Assembly: GCA_964537505.1 (NCBI GenBank)
Contig: CAZICK010000085.1
Span: 1 to 16,775 of the forward strand
Direction: 5' to 3'
Origin: DAINBT01 sp036732785
Lineage (GTDB): Bacteria > Planctomycetota > Phycisphaerae > Sedimentisphaerales > SM23-30
Length of the DNA stretch: 16,775 nucleotides
The notes under the pieces are model-generated. The model was given only the letters and a program-made list of their open reading frames with translations. It did not search any database and was not told the origin of the DNA. The position numbers were made by a program, and so were the translations under genes. Below are positions 1-5,987 of the stretch, piece after piece (the first letter of the stretch is position 1; each line of letters begins with the position of its first letter).

Positions 1-80
1 GTTAGGCCTTTTGTCCATCAAAAAATAGAAAAATTCTATGAAATATTCGGGTTAAAGCCCCGAAAACTGGGATTCTGAAC

Positions 81-629
81 ATGCCGCATAATTCTAATTT
101 CGCCGATATGCTCAGAGCGGACTTGTTGGCTGCGGGAATCAATCCTGATGACCTTGGAAGCGGCAAGGTGGATTTTCACAGCTTGCGGCATACCTTTGGC
201 ACTATGTTAGCGGCAAGCGGTGTCCATCCCAAAACCGCACAGGAATTAATGCGGCATAGCGATATAAACCTGACCATGAGCCGCTATACACATGCCTTAC
301 GGGGCCAGACCGCAAAGGCGGTTGAATCCCTGCCGGACTTTACGATATTGGCAGATCAACGCCAGAAGGCAACCGGCACCGATGTCCAAACAGCCGATGG
401 CGATTACAAACCAGCTTACAAAAAACTTACAAAAAATACTTACTCTGATGGTCGTTCGATGTCGGTGATTGGCACTTCACAAAGCAAAAAACAGACTTTG
501 GGGAAATCTCATAAGTCTTTTAATATGGCATTGTTAGACAAAGAAAAAGACCAGATGTCGCCATCTGGCCTTGACCGCGCCCGGCAGGACTCGAACCTGC
601 AACCTTCGGATTCGAAGTCCGTTCCTTAA
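81..629 (+). CDS. Tyrosine recombinase (integrase), 5'-truncated C-terminal fragment
   Basis: This is the C-terminal catalytic half of a phage-type tyrosine recombinase, which cuts and rejoins DNA through a tyrosine. Residues 33-36 read HSLR (the HxxR motif), followed by H59 and the nucleophile Y69 in SRYTH. The N-terminal DNA-binding domain and the first catalytic arginine are missing. An in-frame TGA lies at 39-41, so the ATG at 81 is only the first available codon of a remnant. Neither other forward frame of bases 1-80 encodes recognisable integrase sequence. The last 15 or so codons (ARQDSNLQPSDSK) are simply the antisense of the tRNA-Arg fragment, as is common for integrases that abut their tRNA attachment site. 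It converges on the same site as the integrase at 903-1988 and probably belongs to an older, neighbouring insertion. The fragment is probably inactive. The family call is secure. Confidence 0.82.
   Translation: MPHNSNFADMLRADLLAAGINPDDLGSGKVDFHSLRHTFGTMLAASGVHPKTAQELMRHSDINLTMSRYTHALRGQTAKAVESLPDFTILADQRQKATGTDVQTADGDYKPAYKKLTKNTYSDGRSMSVIGTSQSKKQTLGKSHKSFNMALLDKEKDQMSPSGLDRARQDSNLQPSDSKSVP
539..568 (-). terminator. Intrinsic terminator behind the tRNA-Arg 3' end
   Basis: On the minus strand, CCAGATGGCGACATCTGG forms a perfect 7-bp stem with a 4-base loop (551-568). It is followed at once by the T-rich run TCTTTTTCTTTG (539-550). It begins 8 bases past the last base of the tRNA fragment, where a tRNA terminator belongs. 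This suggests the sequence left of the fragment is the original downstream flank of the tRNA. It also lies inside the 3' end of the opposing recombinase fragment. Confidence 0.7.
576..622 (-). other. Attachment-site remnant: 3' half of tRNA-Arg (TCG anticodon)
   Basis: On the minus strand one can read an anticodon stem-loop (CGGA, loop CTTCGAA, TCCG), a variable loop, a T arm (GCAGG, loop TTCGAGT, CCTGC) and the 3' acceptor strand CGGGCGC plus discriminator. The loop places TCG at the anticodon (613-615 on the plus strand), which is tRNA-Arg reading CGA. The next 40 bases upstream hold no anticodon-proximal continuation, D arm or 5' acceptor strand, so this is not a working tRNA. A 3' tRNA fragment beside an integrase is the standard trace of site-specific integration. 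The intact tRNA would be expected at the other end of the element and is not in this window. Confidence 0.8.
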
Positions 630-726
630 ATCCCCCTATTATCGTTAAAACGCGGTTACTACAACACTTACAGCAGTTTCGCTTTGTATCTTTTTGTTGT
701 GTTTTGTACTGGTTTGCACACATGCG

Positions 727-749
727 CTCAACGTTTTACTCAACGTTTT
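727..749. repeat. Tandem CTCAACGTTTT direct repeats, possible integrase arm sites
   Basis: Two perfect copies of CTCAACGTTTT (727-737 and 739-749) sit at 12-bp spacing, with a weaker third match (TCAACCTC) directly after. They lie between the tRNA-derived attachment fragment and the integrase gene. Tyrosine recombinases often bind short direct repeats (arm sites) in this position. The repeat is seen directly; its role as an arm site is inferred. Confidence 0.45.
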
Positions 750-795
750 TCAACCTCCCATGAATTTTGAAAGTTTGTCGATTCCATTAGTGATA

Positions 796-822
796 TAGGC
801 AGGGGTGTTGTGCCCCTGCCTA
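796..822. terminator. Perfect 10-bp hairpin downstream of the integrase
   Basis: TAGGCAGGGG and CCCCTGCCTA pair perfectly around the 7-base loop TGTTGTG. The hairpin lies about 80 bases past the integrase stop codon in the direction of transcription, so it may end the leftward operon. There is no T run on either side, so it is not a canonical intrinsic terminator and could instead be a protein-binding or attachment-region structure. Confidence 0.4.
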
Positions 823-823
823 A

Positions 824-888
824 CCTTGCCACGCCACGCCGAGCCTTGCCTTGCCCCGCCGTGCCTTGCCTTGCCGAGCCGGGCCGCG
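824..888. repeat. Thirteen tandem CCNNG pentamers
   Basis: The stretch divides without a break into 13 five-base units that all fit CCNNG. CCTTG occurs five times, CCACG and CCGAG twice, and CCCCG, CCGTG, CCGGG and CCGCG once each. The first, second and fifth bases never vary, while the two middle bases do. Both flanks fall out of phase and become AT-rich at once. It occupies the gap between the integrase stop and the hairpin. No open reading frame or known family explains it. Confidence 0.75.
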
Positions 889-902
889 ATTATTCGTTTG
901 CT

Positions 903-1988
903 TTATACACTAGCTCTTGAAAGTCTATCTATTGCCAGCCGCATATCCTCATCCCCTACCGCTGCATAGTAAATCATGGTGGTCAAAAGGCTACTGTGCC
1001 CTAATATCCGCTGGACAACCTTTGGAGGGGTTCCGCTTTTCAAAAGATTGGTGGCGCAGGTCCGACGTAAGTCATGGAATGTAAACTTTGCCTTACCTTG
1101 CTCTGTAACTAGGCTTGCTCGCGATAATATCCCATGAAAAGTCCGGGTAAAATTATAAATCAGCCGTGTCTCATTTCGCGTCCTGAATATATAATCCGTC
1201 TGTATATTCAATCGTGGTATTTTTCGCAAAGCGGACGCAATCTGCGGAGCCATAGGGATTGTCCGGATTTTCCTGGACTTGGTAGAATGGCCGTCCTTGT
1301 TGCGAACATATAAAACCTGACTGTCATAATCAATATCAGTCCATTCAAGATGTAAGATTTCCTCACGTCTCAGCCCGGCATAATAAGCGATTATACAGAC
1401 AGCCCGCCACTTATCGTCCGGGCAATGTTCGAGCAATAACTCAAAATCCTGCTGACTTGCCGTGTTGACGGTCTTTTCCGGCTCCCGTATCCATAGAGCT
1501 TTTCGATTGCCCTCAAACGGGTTTTTCTTGATATAACCCCGCTGTACGGCCCGGCTCAAGATTGACTGTAAGGTTCTCAATGTCTTATTGACCGTGGCAT
1601 CCGACTTGCCGTCCTCAATAAGAGCTTTGCGAAAATCTTCCAGCATCGCAAAATCAATAACAGTTAGATTTTTTGGAGAGCATATCCGCCCGAACACCCC
1701 TAAAGCCAGTCTGTGCTCGGCGTATGTCGCTTTTGAAAGTTGCCCCTTGATCTGTGCCAGGTGTTCCGTGACAAATTCAGAATACGCGATAGGCTTAATC
1801 TCTCGATATACGCCGGTCATTATCGCCTGCCGACGCTCCGACGCCAATTGTCTCGCATAGCTTTTGTCGTTTCCGCAAGATTCGGTCCGTCTTTTCCCGG
1901 TTATGACGTCAATCCACTGTATAGAATAACTATAACCCTTTTGCTTCTTGCGTTTTACAACCCAGACTTGAGCCTTTGTATTTTCCAT
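903..1988 (-). CDS. int: Tyrosine recombinase / site-specific integrase
   Basis: A complete phage-type integrase of 361 residues that would insert the element at the nearby tRNA-Arg 3' end. The N-terminal half has an AP2-like region (about 8-60) and a SAM-like core-binding domain (about 68-155). The catalytic domain shows AGLRREE with the first catalytic Arg (about 207), HDLR (His 305, Arg 308), GHSS (His 331) and the tyrosine in TTMIYY (340 or 341). The start at 1988 is preferred because AGGA lies 8 bases upstream; the longer ORF beginning at 2144 adds 52 residues that overlap an inverted-repeat leader. It is the last gene of the leftward series and lies 169 bp after the AlpA-like gene, the usual partner for directing integration or excision. 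Family confidence is high; the target site is inferred from position. Confidence 0.92.
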   Translation of the reverse strand: MENTKAQVWVVKRKKQKGYSYSIQWIDVITGKRRTESCGNDKSYARQLASERRQAIMTGVYREIKPIAYSEFVTEHLAQIKGQLSKATYAEHRLALGVFGRICSPKNLTVIDFAMLEDFRKALIEDGKSDATVNKTLRTLQSILSRAVQRGYIKKNPFEGNRKALWIREPEKTVNTASQQDFELLLEHCPDDKWRAVCIIAYYAGLRREEILHLEWTDIDYDSQVLYVRNKDGHSTKSRKIRTIPMAPQIASALRKIPRLNIQTDYIFRTRNETRLIYNFTRTFHGILSRASLVTEQGKAKFTFHDLRRTCATNLLKSGTPPKVVQRILGHSSLLTTMIYYAAVGDEDMRLAIDRLSRASV

Positions 1989-2023
1989 GTCAAAATTCCT
2001 AAAAATATCGGCCGACTGCTTGG

Positions 2024-2105
2024 TTGAAACCTGTGTCTCAGAAAGACAAAGACCAAACAGCCAGCCGGTTTTTTTGTTTCGGGAATTCCGAAACACAGGT
2101 TTCAA
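2024..2105. promoter_or_regulatory. Inverted repeat with internal palindrome in the integrase leader
   Basis: TTGAAACCTGTGT (2024-2036) and its exact complement ACACAGGTTTCAA (2093-2105) form a perfect 13-bp inverted repeat with a 56-base spacer. Overlapping the right arm is a second dyad, GTTTCGG-GAATT-CCGAAAC (2076-2094). Both lie between the AlpA-like gene and the integrase start, and the two structures cannot fold at the same time. They may be operator sites for an AlpA-like regulator, a folded leader RNA, or recombinase-binding sites. The repeats are certain; the role is not. Confidence 0.55.
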
Positions 2106-2157
2106 TATTATTATTACCGGCCCTGGTTCGTTTGTCAACGACAAAATTCCAGCATTT

Positions 2158-2370
2158 TTACGCTACAGATTCCGTCTGCTGTTCAATATAAGCATCAATA
2201 TCCTTTTGTTTTACCATAACCCGGCCCGCAATCTTACAAAAAGGCAGTTTCTTGAACCGTCGAAGATTCCGAACAGCAACAATGCTGATACCCAAATATA
2301 TCGCGGCATTGGCAATGTCCATCAGTCCCGATGGTGATATTCTCAAATTGGCAACTTCGTTATCTATCAT
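2158..2370 (-). CDS. AlpA/excisionase-like helix-turn-helix protein
   Basis: A 70-residue protein with one MerR-like helix-turn-helix of the excisionase/AlpA (HTH_17) type. Residues 16-65 read LMDIANAAIYLGIS, then VAVRNLRRFKKLPFCKI, then GRVMVKQKDIDAYIEQQ, matching the family pattern of helix-turn-helix, small wing (GR-x-hydrophobic) and closing helix. In P4-like satellites and similar islands such proteins activate int or act as directionality factors. It sits just upstream of the integrase in the same direction, which fits that role. The ATG at 2370 has no strong ribosome site; the internal Met17 is an alternative start that keeps the whole domain. Confidence 0.78.
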   Translation of the reverse strand: MIDNEVANLRISPSGLMDIANAAIYLGISIVAVRNLRRFKKLPFCKIAGRVMVKQKDIDAYIEQQTESVA

Positions 2371-2385
2371 AGTCTTTGCTCGGCC

Positions 2386-2507
2386 GCGCCACAGTTAACT
2401 TCCAAATTCACGATTTAAGGGTTAAACTACCTTTCTCTCAAAATGCCATTTTTCAGCCCTTATTTGACAAGGGTTTACAGCGGTCAAAGTGCCGTTAACT
2501 GTGGCGC
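2386..2507. repeat. Perfect 14-bp inverted repeat bracketing the alpA upstream region
   Basis: GCGCCACAGTTAAC (2386-2399) and its exact complement GTTAACTGTGGCGC (2494-2507) are 94 bases apart. A smaller inverted pair, TAAGGG (2416-2421) and CCCTTA (2457-2462), is nested between them, next to TTAAGGGTTAA. The left arm is 16 bases upstream of the AlpA-like start codon, and the right arm lies inside the last codons of the Cys-rich gene. The pairing could be an operator pair that loops the alpA promoter region, or the ends of a small inserted unit. The symmetry is certain; the function is unknown. Confidence 0.6.
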
Positions 2508-2915
2508 AGACATCATCTGCTTTTGCCTTCTTTTCCGGTAACTGGCCAGCCGTCTATTTCGGGCACATTTCGTACAAGTTCGCTGTCTTTTTGCCAACAG
2601 CCCGCCGCAATCCGGGCAGGTCCGTAATCCCACTTCCGGGATTTCCTTTGCTCTGGCAGTCAGATACAGCCTGCGTGCCTTCAGCCGTTGGGCCTGTAAG
2701 CTGGGATTATCCTTTGGGCTGGGGTGATCCGCCAATGGCAGCACACACTTTTCAAAATACCGACAAGGTTTTATCGGCCTGTGACTTAGCAAGCATTTTT
2801 CACGTGGCGTGACAGGAATACCGATGTCAATCAAGCCCTCTGCTTGGAAACCGAAACAACTACCGTCTTTTCTTATGTTGACGCATTCACGTTTTGCAAA
2901 ATCGTAAGGTGTCAT
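2484..2915 (-). CDS. Cysteine-rich protein with VLP motif and C-terminal zinc ribbon
   Basis: A 143-residue basic protein with two cysteine clusters. The first has C11 and C20 (CVNIRKDGSC), C41, C51 and C57, ending in YFEKCVLP; this resembles the cysteine-rich VLP domain found in mobile elements, a match made from memory. The second is a zinc ribbon, CPDC (100-103) and CTKC (114-117), followed by a very basic tail (RKRRQKQ). A nucleic-acid-binding or protein-scaffolding role is plausible but not shown. It begins 27 bases after the primase-helicase stop with a good AGGA ribosome site 8 bases before the ATG, so it is probably in the replication operon. Metal binding is likely; the precise function is unknown. 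Confidence 0.68.
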   Translation of the reverse strand: MTPYDFAKRECVNIRKDGSCFGFQAEGLIDIGIPVTPREKCLLSHRPIKPCRYFEKCVLPLADHPSPKDNPSLQAQRLKARRLYLTARAKEIPEVGLRTCPDCGGLLAKRQRTCTKCARNRRLASYRKRRQKQMMSAPQLTAL

Positions 2916-2942
2916 GCAATCATTCCTTTCTGTTTCCTACGT

Positions 2943-4877
2943 TCATTTCTTCATCTTTACCAGCCGCCCTAAGTCTTTAGAGGCAAGTGTCTGCTCGTCG
3001 AAATCCATGGCGATCCTAATTCCTGAATGTCCGAAACGGTTCTTTCTTATCGTGAGTGTTCGGTTTATGGTTTCCTCCGCATTTCCACAAGCCGTTGCCA
3101 CGGTTGCGGTACAAGGTTCAAAACCCTGCAAGGAAAACGACCAATCGACAATATTCTCGATATGCTTGGAATATGCCAGAACGTCCATGCCAGCTTCACC
3201 TGCCTTTAGATGAGTGACCAACATAATCACCGTTCCGGTTCGACGGGCCAAGTCACGTAGTTTTAGAGTAAACACCGGTAGAGCTTCCCAGCTTTTGCCC
3301 GCAAAAGACAAGTCGCCAATATGGTCCACTATGAGCAGCTTGTTATCTTTGGCTCGTTCAGTCAGCAGGTCTATAACATCGTCTGTAGAACGGGGGTCCG
3401 GTGGCGTTATCTCTAACGGCAGTCTGTCCAATGTGTTTTGGTGTTCGTATTGAATCTCCTTTACCAGGCTGGTGTCACTCATCGTAACTACATCGGCGTT
3501 ACCACTCGCCAGTGCCAACAGACGGGCAGCGATTGAAGTTTCGGTCATTTCAGAATTACAGATAAAAACCGGCAATGCCTGTAATACTTTGAAACCAGCA
3601 ACAAACAGGGAAAACTGAAACGTAAACCACGTTTTCCCAACGCCCGTTTTTGACGACAAAAGGCCAATGGTTTTGGGTGGAATGCCACTGCCGTTAAAGG
3701 CCCAGGTCAATGTTGCCCAAGGGATCGGGACCATCTGCACGCGCCCGCATTCCATATCTTCGATATGTTTACTCAGGGCATCAAATGTTCGGGGGACAGA
3801 AAAATCTCCTAGCGGCGCAGCAATTTGATCGAGCGATTCGACTGTGCCCTGATCCCACGTGATAAGCTGTGCCCAGTCGTTTGCACCGCCGCTGGGGACA
3901 ATGGCCCTGCAAGTTACGCCATGACGTTTGAATAGGTCGATGAGTTTTTTCGCTTTCTTGGCGCTGGCTGTGTCTCTCTGAAACGCTAACACAATCCTCG
4001 GTTTTGCTTTGGTAATCTGCTGAAATTCTGCTGTTTGCTGGCCCAGACCACTCGTGCCGAGGATAGCGTATGCCTGAGTGCCAGATACCAAAGTCCGAAC
4101 TGCCAGTGCATCACTTTCCCCCTCTGTTAACACAATCTCATCGGGCAAAACTTCCGGCAATGACGGCCACACAGTGGGCAAAACTAATCTATCGTGGGTT
4201 GTCGGTGAAAAGTGGGCAGAATGCAATCCGTCCGTCCGCGCCTTGGCTTGCGACATAAGCAATCGGCAGCGATGAGCAATTTGAACGCCATCAAACGTTA
4301 CCGGATACACCAAGAATCCGTGGCCTTCACGGACCCACTTTTCGACAATTGACAGGCCAAGTCTCCAGCCCTTGCCGATTAGTTCCTGGGGCTGCTGTGG
4401 TTCAAAACCCCGAACCTGCAAAAGTCTTGCTACTTGAAGTAAACCACGGTTTCGCAGATATTCGGCTGCTACAGAACCATCATTAAGCGGATTGGCAAGC
4501 TCGTAGAGACGCATTAAACCCTTTACACGTTCATCAACAGACGCAAGTGGTTCTCTGTTAGCTTGGCGTGGTTCTTCTGGCAAGGGAATGCCAAGCCGAC
4601 CGGCTAACCATTCAACCGCTTGTGGAAAGTCTTGGCCGGTAATACGCTGTACCAGAGAAAAAGTATCCCCAGCGTCGCCTTGTGCTAAATCCTTGAACAT
4701 CCAGACAGAATCTTTTTCCCGATAAAAGCTGAAAGACGGATGTTCGTCCCCGCGCCAAGGGACTTTGCCAAGATAGCTTTTACCCTTTGCCTTCAGGTCA
4801 GGTACAAGTTCGACCAAAACATCCGGTAGGTGGTCATCGCTTTTCAGTCTTGTCAAGAATTCCTCACTAAATCTCAT
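2943..4877 (-). CDS. Primase-helicase-like protein (CHC2-like, Toprim, DnaB/RepA-type ATPase)
   Basis: A 644-residue three-part replication protein. Residues 38-80 have the shape of a CHC2 primase zinc finger (HPSFSF...GDAGDTFSLV), but all four metal ligands are replaced. Residues 247-335 form a Toprim domain with the glutamate motif TEGESDAL (E252); the usual FDxD motif reads FQRD (299-302), so the first Asp is lost. Residues 385-620 form a RecA/DnaB-like ATPase with Walker A SSKTGVGKT (408-416), NSEMT (441-445), Walker B LLIVDH and a closing VTHLK. It would unwind DNA at the element's origin, and may or may not make primers. The ATG overlaps the initiator's stop (ATGA), with GGAG 8 bases upstream, so the two proteins are translationally coupled. 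Helicase confidence is high; primase activity is doubtful. Confidence 0.85.
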   Translation of the reverse strand: MRFSEEFLTRLKSDDHLPDVLVELVPDLKAKGKSYLGKVPWRGDEHPSFSFYREKDSVWMFKDLAQGDAGDTFSLVQRITGQDFPQAVEWLAGRLGIPLPEEPRQANREPLASVDERVKGLMRLYELANPLNDGSVAAEYLRNRGLLQVARLLQVRGFEPQQPQELIGKGWRLGLSIVEKWVREGHGFLVYPVTFDGVQIAHRCRLLMSQAKARTDGLHSAHFSPTTHDRLVLPTVWPSLPEVLPDEIVLTEGESDALAVRTLVSGTQAYAILGTSGLGQQTAEFQQITKAKPRIVLAFQRDTASAKKAKKLIDLFKRHGVTCRAIVPSGGANDWAQLITWDQGTVESLDQIAAPLGDFSVPRTFDALSKHIEDMECGRVQMVPIPWATLTWAFNGSGIPPKTIGLLSSKTGVGKTWFTFQFSLFVAGFKVLQALPVFICNSEMTETSIAARLLALASGNADVVTMSDTSLVKEIQYEHQNTLDRLPLEITPPDPRSTDDVIDLLTERAKDNKLLIVDHIGDLSFAGKSWEALPVFTLKLRDLARRTGTVIMLVTHLKAGEAGMDVLAYSKHIENIVDWSFSLQGFEPCTATVATACGNAEETINRTLTIRKNRFGHSGIRIAMDFDEQTLASKDLGRLVKMKK

Positions 4878-5659
4878 TTTGCCATCTCCGCATACTTGCC
4901 AATCTTGTGTGGTTTATCAAATGTTTCCTGAAGGTGGGATTCCCGTTCTGCCCACCATTCCTCCGTTCCTTCCACCGGCCCACTCTTGCCGCTCTTGGTC
5001 GCTTGATCCTGAGTGCGATTAAACCAATTGGTCAAGAATCGGTGGTAATTGCTTTTTTGTCGGTCAGGGTTGTCAGCTAACCATTCGCCCGCCGCGGCAA
5101 TTTCATGCTCGATATTCACCAAGGGGTAAGTTCTTGTCCACCGATCGAAAGTCTCGTCAGTTATGCCAGTGAATAAAACTGCCTCTCGATCAAAGGCGAT
5201 CTTGGCGGTCTTTGGTTTTTTCTTTTGCGCCTCCTTATCTTCTTGGGGGGTTCTATGGGGAGTTCTGTCTGTAATGGCTACAGGCGCATCGTCTGTAATG
5301 GTTACAGGCGCTACGGATTTTTTATTTTTCTTTGCGCCTGTAGTGATTCCAGACACTACACCATCCTTTGTGCCTGTACTGGTTACAGGCGCTACACTGG
5401 TCCATTTGTACCGACAGGACTGTCTGCCTGTACCGGTTTTCCAAGTCAGACCGTAAACTTTTAGACTTTTACGAGCCGCCTGGAAGGTACGCCAGTCACC
5501 AATGCCTGCATCCTTCATAAGAGTTCGGACGGCAGGCCAACACTCACCCTGTTGGTTGGCATATTTGCCAATCACTGCGGCCAACTTCAAAGCAGAATGC
5601 GGCAACTTTGGCAATGCGGCAACAACGGCTGGTGGTATTATAGATGTTCCTGATTTCAT
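4874..5659 (-). CDS. Replication initiator-like protein (winged helix plus phage replisome C-terminal domain)
   Basis: A 261-residue protein likely to recognise the element's origin and bring in the helicase encoded next. Residues 18-80 form a winged helix-turn-helix (ALKLAAVIGKYAN, then ECWPAVRTLMKDAGI), as in phage replication proteins. Residues 87-150 are a low-complexity linker with repeated VAPVT/ITD units. Residues 155-217 (FTGITDETFDRW ... NYHRFLTNWFNR) match a C-terminal domain seen in phage replication proteins. A strong AGGAGG ribosome site lies 10 bases before the ATG, inside the upstream gene, and the gene overlaps both neighbours by ATGA. The linker DNA carries iteron-like dyads, reminiscent of the lambda origin within gene O. 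The initiator role is inferred from domains and context. Confidence 0.7.
   Translation of the reverse strand: MKSGTSIIPPAVVAALPKLPHSALKLAAVIGKYANQQGECWPAVRTLMKDAGIGDWRTFQAARKSLKVYGLTWKTGTGRQSCRYKWTSVAPVTSTGTKDGVVSGITTGAKKNKKSVAPVTITDDAPVAITDRTPHRTPQEDKEAQKKKPKTAKIAFDREAVLFTGITDETFDRWTRTYPLVNIEHEIAAAGEWLADNPDRQKSNYHRFLTNWFNRTQDQATKSGKSGPVEGTEEWWAERESHLQETFDKPHKIGKYAEMAK
5267..5446. repeat. Iteron-like CTGTA-N5-TACAG dyads around an AT-rich run
   Basis: Three good copies of a 21-bp unit occur at 5267-5287, 5291-5311 and 5372-5392. Each contains the dyad CTGTA-N5-TACAG; the last is extended to CCTGTA-N5-TACAGG. Two weaker copies start at 5336 and 5426. An AT-rich run (5317-5333) lies between the second and third units. 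They fall in the linker of the initiator gene, so part of the repetition may be at protein level (VAPVT/ITD). The dyad symmetry is not needed for coding, which favours DNA-binding sites, perhaps an origin. Confidence 0.5.
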
Positions 5660-5895
5660 TCTTCAGTAACCTCCTGCCAGTGATCGGCAACACGCTGCAA
5701 TTTACCTCTTTTGCTCCCCTCTGCTGCCAATTGCGCCAGTGTTTGTCGAACAGCCGAAATGTTAAAGAGCCGTTTGCGCCCTATACGCAGACAAGGTATG
5801 CGGCCAGTATCGGCCTGTGCCTTCAGCCAATCGAGCGGTAATTTCAGGCTGTACGCCAGTTCATTCAAATTTGCAAGCTGGTCTTTTCCAATCAT
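5656..5895 (-). CDS. Small helix-turn-helix DNA-binding protein
   Basis: A 79-residue protein with an excisionase/MerR-like DNA-binding fold: residues 8-55 show NELAYSLKLPLDWLKAQADTGRIP, then the wing CLRIGRKRLFNISAVRQTL. The tail is basic. It is the first gene of the replication series, and its TGA overlaps the initiator ATG (ATGA), so the two are made together. It may regulate the replication operon by binding the 11-bp repeats just upstream. The ATG at 5895 has no ribosome site; TATGCT, a -10-like hexamer, lies 5 bases before it, so a leaderless message is possible. The DNA-binding call is fairly safe; the target is inferred. Confidence 0.68.
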   Translation of the reverse strand: MIGKDQLANLNELAYSLKLPLDWLKAQADTGRIPCLRIGRKRLFNISAVRQTLAQLAAEGSKRGKLQRVADHWQEVTEE

Positions 5896-5909
5896 ACTCT
5901 AGCATACAA

Positions 5910-5954
5910 CATTTGTGGGGGCGCAAGTGGGGTGTACGTGGGGCATACGTGGGG
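5910..5954. repeat. Four 11-bp ACGTGGGG repeats upstream of the replication operon
   Basis: Copies at 5910-5920, 5922-5932, 5933-5943 and 5944-5954 share the form nnyACGTGGGG; the first two are degenerate and the last two differ only in the first two or three bases. The period is 11 bp (12 once), about one helical turn, so bound protein would sit on one face. Next to them is an AT-rich stretch (5963-5990). They lie 15 to 60 bases upstream of the small helix-turn-helix gene. Operator repeats or replication iterons are both plausible. Confidence 0.6.
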
Positions 5955-5987
5955 AAAAGCGGAATTTTGGGATTTTTTTGAGAAAAT

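Noticed and set aside
576..660. Complete tRNA-Arg gene
   Set aside because: Only the anticodon arm, T arm and 3' acceptor strand exist; no D arm or 5' acceptor strand can be found upstream.
520..723. 67-codon minus-strand ORF containing RTSNPKVAGSSPAGRG
   Set aside because: Its central part is simply a translation of the tRNA-Arg fragment, a common false ORF; no ribosome site or family match supports it.
1989..2144. 52-codon N-terminal extension of the integrase
   Set aside because: It overlaps the inverted-repeat leader, lacks homology to integrases, and the ATG at 1988 has a proper ribosome site.
5267..5446. CRISPR array
   Set aside because: Repeats are dyads of variable spacing inside a coding gene; there are no equal-length spacers and no cas genes.
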